Positions 26,110 through 34,150 are shown, numbered from the stretch's first letter. The stretch is 64,000 nt of DNA from Mucilaginibacter sp. (GCF_028288225.1 NZ_JAQBOC010000061.1:35324-99323); one strand, 5' to 3'. The notes: generated by a model not told the origin, from the letters alone. Program-made: numbers and translations.

Positions 26110-27231
26110 ATGATGAAAAAAAGGATTTCAAAGGTTGCCATGCTGGCAACATTAGCCACGCTTTCGCCTTTACTCTCCCGCGCGGAAGGCGTGGCGGACG
26201 ACCTGCATAGTTTACAAGGGATACTCCAGCAGCTGTATAATCAAATGTTGCCGCTGTGCAGCGGAATGATTGGCGTAGCCAGGGGCATCGCCGGGTTTGC
26301 TGCCTTGTGGTATATCGCTGCCAGGGTATGGAAACATCTAGCCGCGGCTGAGGCAATTGATATCTATCCCCTGCTGCGTCCTTTTGCACTGGGTTTCTGT
26401 ATCATGTTTTTTCCAATGGTGTTGTCGCTGGTCAACGGCGTTTTGCAGCCGGTGGTTACCGCCACACAAAATATGGTGATGAATGCTAACCAGGCGATCG
26501 CAACAATGCTGGCGGACAAACCGGAGGATGCAAACGGAGAACAAGAACCAAATTCAACGAATAACGACCCGGATAAATGGTATCAGTACAGCCATCCCGG
26601 TAATTCAGGTGTAAACGCTGCGAATGCCAATCCTATTGCTGATGCATTTTCAGGCTGGAGCGTCAAGAATATGGCCAGAAAGTGGATCGCCGAATTATTG
26701 AACGTATTGTTCCAGGCAGCAGCCCTTTGTTTAGATACGATACGGACGTTCAAGCTGATCGTGCTGGCCATTCTCGGCCCGCTCTGTTTCGGGCTGAGCA
26801 TTTTTGATGGTTTCCAGCATACGCTAAAACAATGGATAGCCCGGTACGTCAATGTGTTCATGTGGCTGCCTGTTGCCAATATATTCGGGGCCATCATCGC
26901 CAAAATCCAGGAAAATATGATTATCGCACAGCAAACGGGCAACCTGCCCGGTACGGAATTCGGCAATAGTAACACGGCCTACCTGATCTTCCTGCTTATC
27001 GGCATTGTGGGTTACTTTACAGTTCCCAGTGTCGCCAATTACATTATGAATGTCGGCGGCCATGCATTGTTTGCCAAAACCAGTGCACTATCGTCTATGG
27101 CCTTGTCGTACGCCGGGGGAGCTATTATGCAAAACATTTTTAAAAGTAGTTCGGCGAAGACCGGTATGCCAAAAACAGACCCCGGCGGCGTAAACGGACA
27201 CACCAGGAGCAAGCTTTCAGGCAAGACCTGA
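26110..27231 (+). CDS. traJ: TraJ, VirB6-like polytopic conjugation protein
   Basis: Protein of 373 residues, with a signal-like N-terminus (LATLATLSPLLSRAEG) and several membrane segments (LWYIAARVWKHLAAAEAID region, then IVLAILGPLCFGLSIFDGF and FLLIGIVGYFTVPSVANYIM). The motif GLSIFDGFQHTLKQWIARYV is typical of TraJ in Bacteroidota. It would form the inner-membrane part of the DNA channel. A Ser/Gly/Asn-rich segment near 150-175 is a periplasmic loop. It lies between the TraI paralogs and TraK. Confidence 0.92.
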   Translation: MMKKRISKVAMLATLATLSPLLSRAEGVADDLHSLQGILQQLYNQMLPLCSGMIGVARGIAGFAALWYIAARVWKHLAAAEAIDIYPLLRPFALGFCIMFFPMVLSLVNGVLQPVVTATQNMVMNANQAIATMLADKPEDANGEQEPNSTNNDPDKWYQYSHPGNSGVNAANANPIADAFSGWSVKNMARKWIAELLNVLFQAAALCLDTIRTFKLIVLAILGPLCFGLSIFDGFQHTLKQWIARYVNVFMWLPVANIFGAIIAKIQENMIIAQQTGNLPGTEFGNSNTAYLIFLLIGIVGYFTVPSVANYIMNVGGHALFAKTSALSSMALSYAGGAIMQNIFKSSSAKTGMPKTDPGGVNGHTRSKLSGKT

Positions 27232-27286
27232 TAACAATCTATCAGCTAAACAAGGAAGTGTGTAAGAAAGAAAGAGGAAAAAAACC

Positions 27287-27904
27287 ATGTTTAAAAAAAT
27301 GCGAAATATCGAAACCGCCTTTCAGCATGTGCGCGGTTTTACCATCCTGCTAACGATAGGTTATTTTATAACCATTGGCTATGTCGAATACCAGCATAAC
27401 GCGCTGGTAGCCATGATACAGCGCCGGCTTTATATTCTTTACAACGGGAAGGTACTGGAAGCCATTGCCACTGACCGGAAAGATAATGTAGGGGTGGAGG
27501 CCAGGGATCATGTGAAGACCTTTCACCAGCTCTTTTTTACGCTGGCGCCCGATGACAAGGTCATCCAGGCCAACCTGACCAAAGCGCTTTACCTGGCGGA
27601 TGAATCTGCTAAAAAGGAATATGATAACCTTTCTGAAAATGGTTATTACGCTGGTATCATTGCCGGGAATATCAGCCAGCAGATCCGGGTGGACAGCGTT
27701 GCGGTCGACCTGCGCAGCTATCCCTATCATTTCCGGTGCTACGGTACCCAAAGTATCATCCGCACCACCAGTACTGTTACCCGGAGCCTGGTCACGGAAG
27801 GGGAGCTGCGTAATGTATCCAGGAGTGACAATAACCCGCATGGCTTCCTGATCCAGCGCTGGAGTACCCTGGAAAACACGGATTTAAAAATCATCAATCG
27901 TTAA
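27287..27904 (+). CDS. traK: TraK, VirB8-like conjugation protein
   Basis: Protein of 205 residues: a short N-terminus and one membrane segment (about 17-32), then an alpha/beta periplasmic domain. The stretches FKKMRNIETAFQHVRGFTIL, HQLFFTLAPDDKVI and ENGYYAGIIAGNISQQIRVD fit Bacteroidota TraK. VirB8-like proteins form the periplasmic scaffold with VirB10. Only 52 bases separate it from TraM, so the small TraL gene found here in many elements is absent. Confidence 0.92.
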   Translation: MFKKMRNIETAFQHVRGFTILLTIGYFITIGYVEYQHNALVAMIQRRLYILYNGKVLEAIATDRKDNVGVEARDHVKTFHQLFFTLAPDDKVIQANLTKALYLADESAKKEYDNLSENGYYAGIIAGNISQQIRVDSVAVDLRSYPYHFRCYGTQSIIRTTSTVTRSLVTEGELRNVSRSDNNPHGFLIQRWSTLENTDLKIINR

Positions 27905-27956
27905 CGGCACCGCGTTTCAGGATGCCTCAACTCATAAACAAGAAAAAATCAATAGT

Positions 27957-29108
27957 ATGGAAACAACAACATTAACCCTTAAAGAGCGCCGTCAGCGCAA
28001 ATCCCTGCTGGTGCTTCCGGTGATCGTCTTTTCGTTCACCACGCTACTGTTTTGGGCGTTTGGTGGCGGTAGACCTGACAGTGCTCGGGCCGAAATCCAC
28101 CAGCGCGAAGGCTTGAGCACAAAACTGCCGGATGCCAAACTGAAAGATGACCACGGTTTGAACAAAATGAGCTATTACGACAAAGCGGCGTCCGATTCCG
28201 TGAGGTTGAAGCAACAAATGAAAACCGATCCTTATTACCGGCAAAATAACGGGTCCGATACTGCCGGCCTTCATTTTCCGGTTCATACGAAACCTGTATG
28301 GACTAACGAAACGGGCGCCGGTAATCCATCCGGATTAACCGGTACCGGCAAGCAACCGGCGGAAGTTGATGAGGTTTATCAAAAATTGGCCCGGCTGCAA
28401 ACCGCACTGAACAAACCGGCACAACCCGTCAAGGTCAGTCCCGATCTTTTGTCAACCGGAAATACAACAGTAAATAGGCGGGAGCAGCTTAGCCCGCAAA
28501 GCGATGAGGACCCGGAACTGAAACAAATGAACGGCCTGCTCGAAAAAATACTGGACATCCAGCATCCGGAGAGGCTAAGGGAAAAAACAGCGCCGCAAGT
28601 TTCAGCGACAAATAATGAACGGTTCAAGGCCATCCCTGCGGTTATTGACGGCAAACAAAAGATCACCGAGGGTACGGTCGTCCGGTTGCGGCTGCTGGAC
28701 ACGGTAACGATCAACGGCCAGCTGATCCCGAAGGGACAATTGCTTTATGGTGGCGGCGCACTGTACAACCAGCGGATGGCGATGACCATAAAGCTCATCC
28801 GCCTGGGTACCCTGATCCTGCCCGTGGACCTGACGGTATTTGATATGACGGATGGCTTAGAGGGCATTTGCGTGCCTGAAGCCATTACCGGGGACGCGGT
28901 AAGGGATGGCGCGGCGAGCGGCGTGCAGGGGCTGGAACTGATGAGCCTTGACCAGTCCGTCAGCACCCAACTGGCCGGTGCCGGGATCAGCGCGGCTAAG
29001 GGTCTTTTTTCCAAAAAGGTCAAGCGCATCAAGGCCAAACTGAAAGACGGGCATCTGCTCTTGCTGCGGGATAATAAAAAAATGAGTCCGGCTATTAACA
29101 CAAAATGA
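27957..29108 (+). CDS. traM: TraM, VirB10-like conjugation protein
   Basis: Protein of 383 residues. A short cytoplasmic N-terminus (KERRQRKSLLVLPVIVFSFT, 9-28) carries the single membrane anchor, followed by a long disordered Pro/Ser/Thr-rich linker and a C-terminal beta-rich domain with IDGKQKITEGTVVRLRLLD and ILPVDLTVFDMTDGLEGI. This is the TraM/VirB10 family that spans from inner to outer membrane. No TraN (VirB9-like) gene follows; the 188-base gap has only short frames. Confidence 0.92.
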   Translation: METTTLTLKERRQRKSLLVLPVIVFSFTTLLFWAFGGGRPDSARAEIHQREGLSTKLPDAKLKDDHGLNKMSYYDKAASDSVRLKQQMKTDPYYRQNNGSDTAGLHFPVHTKPVWTNETGAGNPSGLTGTGKQPAEVDEVYQKLARLQTALNKPAQPVKVSPDLLSTGNTTVNRREQLSPQSDEDPELKQMNGLLEKILDIQHPERLREKTAPQVSATNNERFKAIPAVIDGKQKITEGTVVRLRLLDTVTINGQLIPKGQLLYGGGALYNQRMAMTIKLIRLGTLILPVDLTVFDMTDGLEGICVPEAITGDAVRDGAASGVQGLELMSLDQSVSTQLAGAGISAAKGLFSKKVKRIKAKLKDGHLLLLRDNKKMSPAINTK

Positions 29109-29296
29109 TCAGCGATGGAAATTGAACCAGGCAATCGAAATAAAATTCTTCGCTTTTTTCGCGCGGCAATATTGCTGACAGAAAGCAAAAATTATGTAAC
29201 GACCGGCTTAGGGAAACCAAACCGGAAGAGCTGAAAGTATCAACCTATCCCGGTCAGTTTAATCAAGAAAAATTAACCATTAAAAATTCAATCGTT
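29109..29296. other. Gap between traM and the next gene, no TraN
   Basis: A 39-codon frame from ATG 29115 (MEIEPGNRNKILRFFRAAIL) is too short to be TraN and matches no family I know. It may be a leftover of a deletion that removed traN and neighbours, or a small gene of its own. Confidence 0.3.
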
Positions 29297-30238
29297 ATGG
29301 AAATCAACATGAAAAATTATGATTACCTGAAAAACCAGGTAAAGTTCCTGGGTTTTGGTGAAAACCTGGACAATGTATTAAAGGAAAAGATACAGGCACA
29401 GGAGCAGGAATTTACCCTCCCGCACAAGGCTAAATTCGGAAAGGATGAAGTTTCCTCGACTTTGCATTTCAGCAAGTCAAAGGAAAGCGAAATGTATTTT
29501 TTTAACGGGTATGACCTTGCCTTGAAGCAACCGGGTAAGGAAGATGTGCTCAACCAATCCTATTATGTCGGCAAAGAAAACAACTACACGCTGAAAGAGC
29601 GGTACAATATGCTGGATTCCCGTGCGGTTTTTAAAGAGCTGAATAAACTGGAAGTGGTGGGAGAAGGCGATGGTAAAAAGTTGAAAGCTACCGACGAAAC
29701 CTATAAAGCCTGGAAGGCCCTTGATTTTAAGGAAACCGATGAGCGCGGTAATTTCCGGACCAAAACCATGTTCTGGAACCATGAAAAGGCCATAGAAAAG
29801 TATCCGATAAAGGAACTTGAGGTGCCTTATGACCGGAGCCGGTTGCTCGCTTCCCTGGAAAAGGGCAATGTTACAAGAATGACGGTGATCAAAGACGGAG
29901 AGGAAATTAAGGGAACGATGGCCGCTAACCCGCGCCAGGAACGTTTTGATTTTTATGATGGCAATAACCAGCGCCTGGAGCTAAAGCCGGTCGGAAAGCA
30001 ACAGGAACAAAAGCAGGTACAGAGTGAAACCAACACCATTCCACAAATGGATGGAGGTGCTAAAGTTGTGCAGCTGCAAAACAACCCGGCGGATCAGCCC
30101 AATTCTCCGACTGTTCAGCCGGACAGTAGCAAACCGGCTGAATCATCAACTATCGGAAAGGAGCATAAACAGGATGATCAGAAGCAAGCGCAGGGAGAAA
30201 AACAACGTACGCGGCGCCAGGGAATGAGGGCATCCTAA
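29297..30238 (+). CDS. Conserved ICE protein of the DUF3945-like type
   Basis: Protein of 313 residues. The first 200 residues carry YDYLKNQVKFLGFGENLD, LHFSKSKESEMYFFNGYDL and a KDGEEIKGTMAANPRQERFD segment seen in proteins with DUF3945 or DUF4099-like repeats from Bacteroidota elements. The C-terminal 90 residues are Gln/Lys/Pro-rich and disordered, ending in Arg-rich DNA- or RNA-binding-like charge. Function unknown; likely a cytoplasmic ICE accessory. An in-frame second ATG lies at 29309. Confidence 0.6.
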   Translation: MEINMKNYDYLKNQVKFLGFGENLDNVLKEKIQAQEQEFTLPHKAKFGKDEVSSTLHFSKSKESEMYFFNGYDLALKQPGKEDVLNQSYYVGKENNYTLKERYNMLDSRAVFKELNKLEVVGEGDGKKLKATDETYKAWKALDFKETDERGNFRTKTMFWNHEKAIEKYPIKELEVPYDRSRLLASLEKGNVTRMTVIKDGEEIKGTMAANPRQERFDFYDGNNQRLELKPVGKQQEQKQVQSETNTIPQMDGGAKVVQLQNNPADQPNSPTVQPDSSKPAESSTIGKEHKQDDQKQAQGEKQRTRRQGMRAS

Positions 30239-30269
30239 AGCTTTTAATCCAAAAAGTAGAGCATAAGAC

Positions 30270-30554
30270 ATGGAGGCGATCAAGCCCTTATCGGATTTTT
30301 TTACCGCGATTGAGAAGGATGCGCGCATAAGTATCACTCATATTGGTATTTATGCCGCGTTACTTCAACATTGGCAGCAAAACGATTGTGCAAACCCGTT
30401 GCGTGCTTTTAGTTATGAGATCATGCGGATTGCAAAGGTTTCCGCCCAGGCGACGTATCATAAAAGCATAAAGGACCTGCATTCGTTTGGCTATGTCCGC
30501 TATGAACCCTCCTTTAAACGCAACAGTCGCAGCAAGGTGTACCTGCTGTTCTGA
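30270..30554 (+). CDS. Small winged-helix-like protein A
   Basis: Protein of 94 residues. It aligns well with the protein at 30855-31205: SITHIGIYAALLQHW against NVWHFSIYMSLFHKW, TYHKSIKDLHSFGYVRYEPS against TYHKCIRQLNDFGYIIYEPS. The pattern of a helix, then HKxI-x-L-x-x-FGYxxYEPS looks like a winged-helix regulator. The two genes bracket the excisionase gene, which suggests regulation of excision or replication. Precise family unknown. Confidence 0.55.
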   Translation: MEAIKPLSDFFTAIEKDARISITHIGIYAALLQHWQQNDCANPLRAFSYEIMRIAKVSAQATYHKSIKDLHSFGYVRYEPSFKRNSRSKVYLLF

Positions 30555-30589
30555 CGAAGATAAATCTGAACAAACAAGACGATGTAGCG

Positions 30590-30862
30590 ATGAGTGTAGA
30601 AGTAATAACCAAGGAAGATTTGCAGGCGTTTCGGAATGACCTGATTAATGATATTAAGTTTTTATTCAGTAAGAACATGCAACAGTCCAAAGAGTGGTTA
30701 AAAGCTGCAGAGGTCAGGAAGTTGCTTAAAATTTCACCGGGTACTTTATTAACGCTGCGGGCAACAGGCAAACTGCACTATTCCAGGATCGGCGGTACCT
30801 ATTATTACCGTTACCAGGATATACAAAGAATGTTGACTGACGCAAGCGATAGCCATGAATAG
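30590..30862 (+). CDS. Excisionase-like helix-turn-helix protein
   Basis: Protein of 90 residues. The core WLKAAEVRKLLKISPGTLLT and then LHYSRIGGTYYYRYQDI is the usual MerR/excisionase-type HTH (HTH_17) found in Bacteroidota Xis proteins, which bend DNA to steer the integrase. It overlaps the next gene by 8 bases and has the same strand as the tra genes, placing it between the tra cluster and the integrase. The role is supported by position as well as sequence. Confidence 0.75.
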   Translation: MSVEVITKEDLQAFRNDLINDIKFLFSKNMQQSKEWLKAAEVRKLLKISPGTLLTLRATGKLHYSRIGGTYYYRYQDIQRMLTDASDSHE

Positions 30863-31205
30863 TCAGCTCTTATTTAGCGATCTGTTCAGGGTCATGGCTG
30901 CTGACCGGCGTATCAACGTCTGGCATTTCAGTATTTATATGAGCCTGTTCCATAAATGGCTGCTGAATGGATTTGTTAATCCGGTTGCGATCTCACGCAA
31001 AGAAATTATGGGACAAACGCATATCGGCAGTATTGTGACCTACCACAAGTGTATCCGCCAGTTGAATGATTTTGGGTATATTATTTATGAGCCATCTTAT
31101 AACCCGTTTATAGGGAGCTATGTGAGTTTGCTCGTACCAGGAAAATTACCCGAAACCTTCAAGGTGCCAAACCGGCACCCTGAAAAGTTAAAACAGAAAA
31201 CTTGA
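30855..31205 (+). CDS. Small winged-helix-like protein B, paralog of protein A
   Basis: Protein of 116 residues homologous to the gene at 30270-30554 (FSIYMSLFHKW, HKCIRQLNDFGYIIYEPSYN). It extends further at the C-terminus (LPETFKVPNRHPEKLKQKT), where an imperfect palindrome (31158-31184) falls inside the coding sequence. It overlaps the excisionase gene by 8 bases. Its TGA (31203-31205) lies inside the 35-bp terminator palindrome at 31197-31231. Confidence 0.55.
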   Translation: MNSQLLFSDLFRVMAADRRINVWHFSIYMSLFHKWLLNGFVNPVAISRKEIMGQTHIGSIVTYHKCIRQLNDFGYIIYEPSYNPFIGSYVSLLVPGKLPETFKVPNRHPEKLKQKT

Positions 31206-31231
31206 TGTTCCATTTTGGAACATCAAGTTTT
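31197..31231. terminator. 35-bp perfect palindrome between convergent genes
   Basis: Arms of 16 bases (AAAACTTGATGTTCCA and TGGAACATCAAGTTTT) flank a 3-base loop. It sits at the end of the winged-helix gene and just before the 3' end of the ORF6N gene, so it can stop both transcripts. A related 35-bp copy lies at 31878-31912. Confidence 0.7.
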
Positions 31232-31237
31232 AAAGAT

Positions 31238-31783
31238 CTATTCATTATCCGGTTTATAACCGATCCTTTTTCGTGGGCCAGGTTCTGGTACCTGCGGGAT
31301 ACGTTCAGATAATTCATCAAGATAACGAAATATGATTTCCATGCTTTTATCCTGATTATCCAATTTTCCTTTGATTTTTTCAATTGCTAACCATATTTCC
31401 GTTTGGTCTGATAAGGTTTTCCTCAGTTTGACAAATACATCAATGATCAAAAAACTAACTTTAATCGCTCGCTGACTTTTAAGTACATTAGAGATTTGGA
31501 GAATGCCGTATTCAGAAAAGGCCATAGGCAAATACCGTGTACCGCCGCGCCCTTCATTTGAGGCCGCATTTTGTGACCTCAAAGATTGAAACTCATCTTG
31601 GGTTAATTCAAACATATACGATTCGGGAAATCTTAGCGCATTCCGTTTAACCGCCTGTTTTAAAACTTTCGTTTCAACATTGTAAAGTGCTGCAAGATCA
31701 TTGTCAAGCATTACTTTCTGACGCCGGATAAAATAGATTTTTCCGGTTATCACTTCTTCATTTAGGCTTGTTATATCATTCAT
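31238..31783 (-). CDS. ORF6N domain protein
   Basis: Protein of 181 residues. The N-terminal ORF6N domain reads KIYFIRRQKVMLDNDLAALY and KRNALRFPESYMFELTQDEF, followed by LRSQNAASNEGRGG and a helical C-terminal tail. ORF6N and KilA-N proteins are DNA-binding proteins of phages and mobile elements. The gene is on its own between the winged-helix genes and integrase. It is bordered by two related palindromes, and the DNA that encodes LRSQNAAS is itself a near copy of the palindrome upstream (31853-31881). Confidence 0.85.
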   Translation of the reverse strand: MNDITSLNEEVITGKIYFIRRQKVMLDNDLAALYNVETKVLKQAVKRNALRFPESYMFELTQDEFQSLRSQNAASNEGRGGTRYLPMAFSEYGILQISNVLKSQRAIKVSFLIIDVFVKLRKTLSDQTEIWLAIEKIKGKLDNQDKSMEIIFRYLDELSERIPQVPEPGPRKRIGYKPDNE

Positions 31784-31917
31784 AATAAAATATTTATCCT
31801 TTGTTTAATGCTGCATTTTGCGATCAATCATTTTATTCCTTATTGTAATATGTTTTGAGGTCACAAATTGTGACCTCAAAACTTGATGTTCCAAATTGGC
31901 ACTTCAGGTTTTATACA
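31784..31917. repeat. Twin palindromes upstream of the ORF6N gene
   Basis: A perfect 29-bp palindrome at 31853-31881 (arms TTTTGAGGTCACAA / TTGTGACCTCAAAA) overlaps by four bases a 35-bp imperfect one at 31878-31912 whose left arm is the same AAAACTTGATGTTCC as the copy at 31197. The second could end the integrase transcript. Both could be binding sites for the ORF6N protein. Confidence 0.7.
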
Positions 31918-33222
31918 TTAAGATGCCACAAGCACATAGGTGTATTTTGGCGACACAGACGCTGATCTCAGAGGTTCAATTACAACTTCGGCACATTCCT
32001 TTTCAGGTTCGGGCGTTGTAACCGCATACTTCTCCCGCAGAGCCGCCATGTCCATGCTGATCTTGCTGTGCAGAATTTTCGCATAGTGTTGGGTCTGCTT
32101 GATGGTGGTGTGTCCAAGCATTTTGGATACAGTTTCTATCGGCACGCCGTTGCTTAGTGTGATGGTGGTGGCAAAAGTGTGCCTTGCCAGGTGAAAGGTG
32201 AGCGCCTTTTTGATACCACAGATATCGGCAATCTCTTTCAAATAGGCGTTCATCTTTTGATTGGAAAGCACTGGCAACACCTTGTCCTGGTTCAGGCACT
32301 TTGGATGATGGGTATATTTATCCAGCAGTTGCAAGGCTACGGGCAGTAACGGTATAGGGCAAGGGGTATCTGTTTTCTGGCGGGGTGTAAAGATCCACTG
32401 TTCGCCGTCGACGCCGGTTTCAATCTCGGAGCGTTTCAGCTTTTTTACATCAGCATAGGCCAGCCCCGTATAACAGCTGAATATGAAAATGTCCCGTACC
32501 TGATTCAGGCGGCCATTTTCAAAATTCTTTTTGATCATCGCATCCAGCTCCCAATCGGAAAGCGGTTCACGAATGACGGGCCTTTTAGTCATTTTGAAAT
32601 TGGCGAACGGATCACCCGGCAGCCATTTGTTCTTTACACAGATCAGCACGATCTTTTTGAAGTTAGCCAGGTACTTCATGGTGGTGTTATGATTGCAGAC
32701 ACGCACGGTTTTCAGCCAGAAAGCGTATTGCTCTATAAAAAAATGATCAAGTTTGCGGATAGACCTGTCCTCGGCCTGGTACTGCCACCGGATAAAGGCT
32801 TTGGTGTGATCGTAAGAAGTTTGATAACGTTCTAAAGTACCATCGGCGTAGTCGCTTCCAACCAGCGCCTCCATTTGCTGATTGTGACTGGCGAAGATTT
32901 CCAGGATCATTTTCCGGCCTTCCTGGCCGGTGAGCATACTTCTGAGAAGCTCAGCCGTGATCAGTTCATCATCTTCAATCAGCTCTTTACGGGCCTTAAA
33001 TACCTTGCTTTCTAAAGTATCCAGCAAGGAGTTTACCTCCCGGGCGTCCTGCTTGACGCCGATGGCCCTGCACTTTTCCTGGTCCCAGCGGTCTTCCCAC
33101 CACCGCTTTTTGGTGGACAGTTCTACCGCATGCCCGTCCACGGTTATGCGTAAATAAATGTACTTTTTAGGTTCGAATCCTGCCTGCTTCAGAAAATACA
33201 GCAGGGAAAAGCTTTTTTCCAT
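31918..33222 (-). CDS. Tyrosine integrase of the ICE
   Basis: Protein of 434 residues with an N-terminal arm-binding part, a SAM-like core-binding domain (about 115-210) and a catalytic domain. Visible residues: Lys283, HLAR (His344, Arg347), His371 in MLGHTT and Tyr380 in QHYAKI. The first arginine (expected in TGLR) is Ala255 (TGLAYAD), the substitution site known from IntDOT-like enzymes. It cuts and joins DNA at att sites. The gene reads away from tRNA-Ser(GGA), 252 bases from it, which fits integration at the tRNA 3' end. Four TGCCACGA boxes between them are likely arm sites. Confidence 0.9.
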   Translation of the reverse strand: MEKSFSLLYFLKQAGFEPKKYIYLRITVDGHAVELSTKKRWWEDRWDQEKCRAIGVKQDAREVNSLLDTLESKVFKARKELIEDDELITAELLRSMLTGQEGRKMILEIFASHNQQMEALVGSDYADGTLERYQTSYDHTKAFIRWQYQAEDRSIRKLDHFFIEQYAFWLKTVRVCNHNTTMKYLANFKKIVLICVKNKWLPGDPFANFKMTKRPVIREPLSDWELDAMIKKNFENGRLNQVRDIFIFSCYTGLAYADVKKLKRSEIETGVDGEQWIFTPRQKTDTPCPIPLLPVALQLLDKYTHHPKCLNQDKVLPVLSNQKMNAYLKEIADICGIKKALTFHLARHTFATTITLSNGVPIETVSKMLGHTTIKQTQHYAKILHSKISMDMAALREKYAVTTPEPEKECAEVVIEPLRSASVSPKYTYVLVAS

Positions 33223-33227
33223 GATTT

Positions 33228-33372
33228 TGCCACGATTAAGAGTGAATAAATGTCGGAATACAGCTATCGGGTATCAAGATGTTCATCTCATGTACAACTT
33301 GATAATCAGTAAGTTATACAGTAATTCGTGGCAGTTTTATTAAAAATAAAAACTGCCACGATTCTGCCACGA
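33228..33372. repeat. Four TGCCACGA boxes and a long stem-loop upstream of the integrase
   Basis: TGCCACGA occurs at 33228-33235, 33354-33361 and 33365-33372 on the plus strand, and reversed (TCGTGGCA) at 33326-33333. The second and reversed copies form a 15/16-base stem (33327-33360) with one bulge. The first lies just upstream of the integrase ATG. Repeats of this kind beside a tyrosine integrase fit arm-type binding sites. Confidence 0.6.
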
Positions 33373-33417
33373 ACTTATGGGCATTTTTGGTGTTTTTTGT
33401 GCATTTGATAGAAAAAC

Positions 33418-33450
33418 AAAAGCCTGTAAATTATTGATTTACAGGCTTTT
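33418..33450. terminator. Rho-independent terminator, tRNA-Ser side
   Basis: Arms AAAAGCCTGTAAA (33418-33430) and TTTACAGGCTTTT (33438-33450) pair perfectly around a 7-base loop, with runs of A/T on both sides. It lies just downstream of tRNA-Ser on the minus strand. Confidence 0.75.
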
Positions 33451-33474
33451 GTTCATTTTTGATGACACGGGTTG

Positions 33475-33500
33475 CGGAGAGGGAGGGATTCGAACCCTCG
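33475..33500. other. Presumed ICE attachment site at the tRNA-Ser 3' end
   Basis: The integrase gene starts 252 bases away and reads off from the tRNA, the usual layout when an element enters a tRNA 3' end and restores it. An 11-base match (TTGCGGAGAGG) to 7729-7739 is the only left-side candidate I saw. Confidence 0.35.
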
Positions 33501-33562
33501 ATACCCTTTTGAAGTATACACACTTTCCAGGCGTGCTCTTTCGACCACTCAGACACCTCTCC
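33475..33562 (-). tRNA. tRNA-Ser(GGA)
   Basis: On the minus strand the acceptor arms GGAGAGG (33562-33556) and CCTCTCC (33482-33476) pair fully; the anticodon stem CACGC/GTGTG encloses the loop CTGGAAA, anticodon GGA; a long variable arm fits serine; the T-arm has GGTTCGAATCC. Discriminator G at 33475. CCA is not encoded. It is the presumed integration target of the ICE. Confidence 0.95.
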
Positions 33563-33756
33563 TTTTATCAGTTGGAAACGTTATAATAGTTGTAAATGTT
33601 AAAACTATCGCAATTACAACAAACCCTTCTGCAACTCCCGCAAAGGTAAAATAATATTGCTTTTTATGAATAATAAAAAACCTTAATGAATTCATCATTC
33701 TGAAACTTCGCAATAACTGCAATAATTCTAACTTTTGTAACCTCTGCAACAACCAA

Positions 33757-33791
33757 TAAAAAAGCGTCCACGGCAAAAAGCCGTGAACGCT
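33757..33791 (-). terminator. Terminator for the basic secreted-protein gene
   Basis: On the minus strand AGCGTTCACGGC pairs with GCCGTGGACGCT (one mismatch) around TTTTT and is followed by TTTTTTATT. It lies just downstream of the 33830-34150 gene. The adjoining DNA 33563-33756 has no gene I can support. Confidence 0.75.
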
Positions 33792-33829
33792 GCATGAAAA
33801 CTAAACTTATACAAAAACTATAATCACTA

Positions 33830-34150
33830 TTATCTTATCCGCTCATTATGTTTGTGGCGATAAATGGTCTGGCTGGTGCGGTTTTCTTCGCGACGCAAAT
33901 GTCTGCGTTCTGCAACGCTCACATGGTCGTCGACGCGGGCCATCCGTTTATCCCTGCTAATTTTCCGTTCATCAGCACGCATATGATGGGCTTCGTTGCG
34001 GGTAAGCTGTCCACTGCGAACGCCGTGGTTAATACGACGGTCCTGAATGTGTTGCCTGTGAGTTATAGCAGGGGTTCGGGTTTGCGCTTGTGCCATTGAG
34101 GTGATGGTTAATATGGCCACTAGTAAACCTCCAAATATTTTGATCTTCAT
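33830..34150 (-). CDS. Small secreted, very basic protein of unknown function
   Basis: Protein of 106 residues with a signal peptide (about 1-22, MAQAQ cleavage area). The mature part is rich in Arg and His with repeated weak units (RINHGVRSGQLTRNEAHHM, then MARVDDHVSVAERRHLRREE), resembling proteins with two calcium-loop-free EF-hand-like repeats (SGxLTxxE / DDxVSxxER). Similar small periplasmic proteins occur in many bacteria. No neighbours share an operon; a terminator follows. Confidence 0.6.
   Translation of the reverse strand: MKIKIFGGLLVAILTITSMAQAQTRTPAITHRQHIQDRRINHGVRSGQLTRNEAHHMRADERKISRDKRMARVDDHVSVAERRHLRREENRTSQTIYRHKHNERIR

Noticed and set aside
29115..29234. TraN remnant
   Set aside because: The 39-codon frame shows no TraN-like sequence; it is listed as a gap only.
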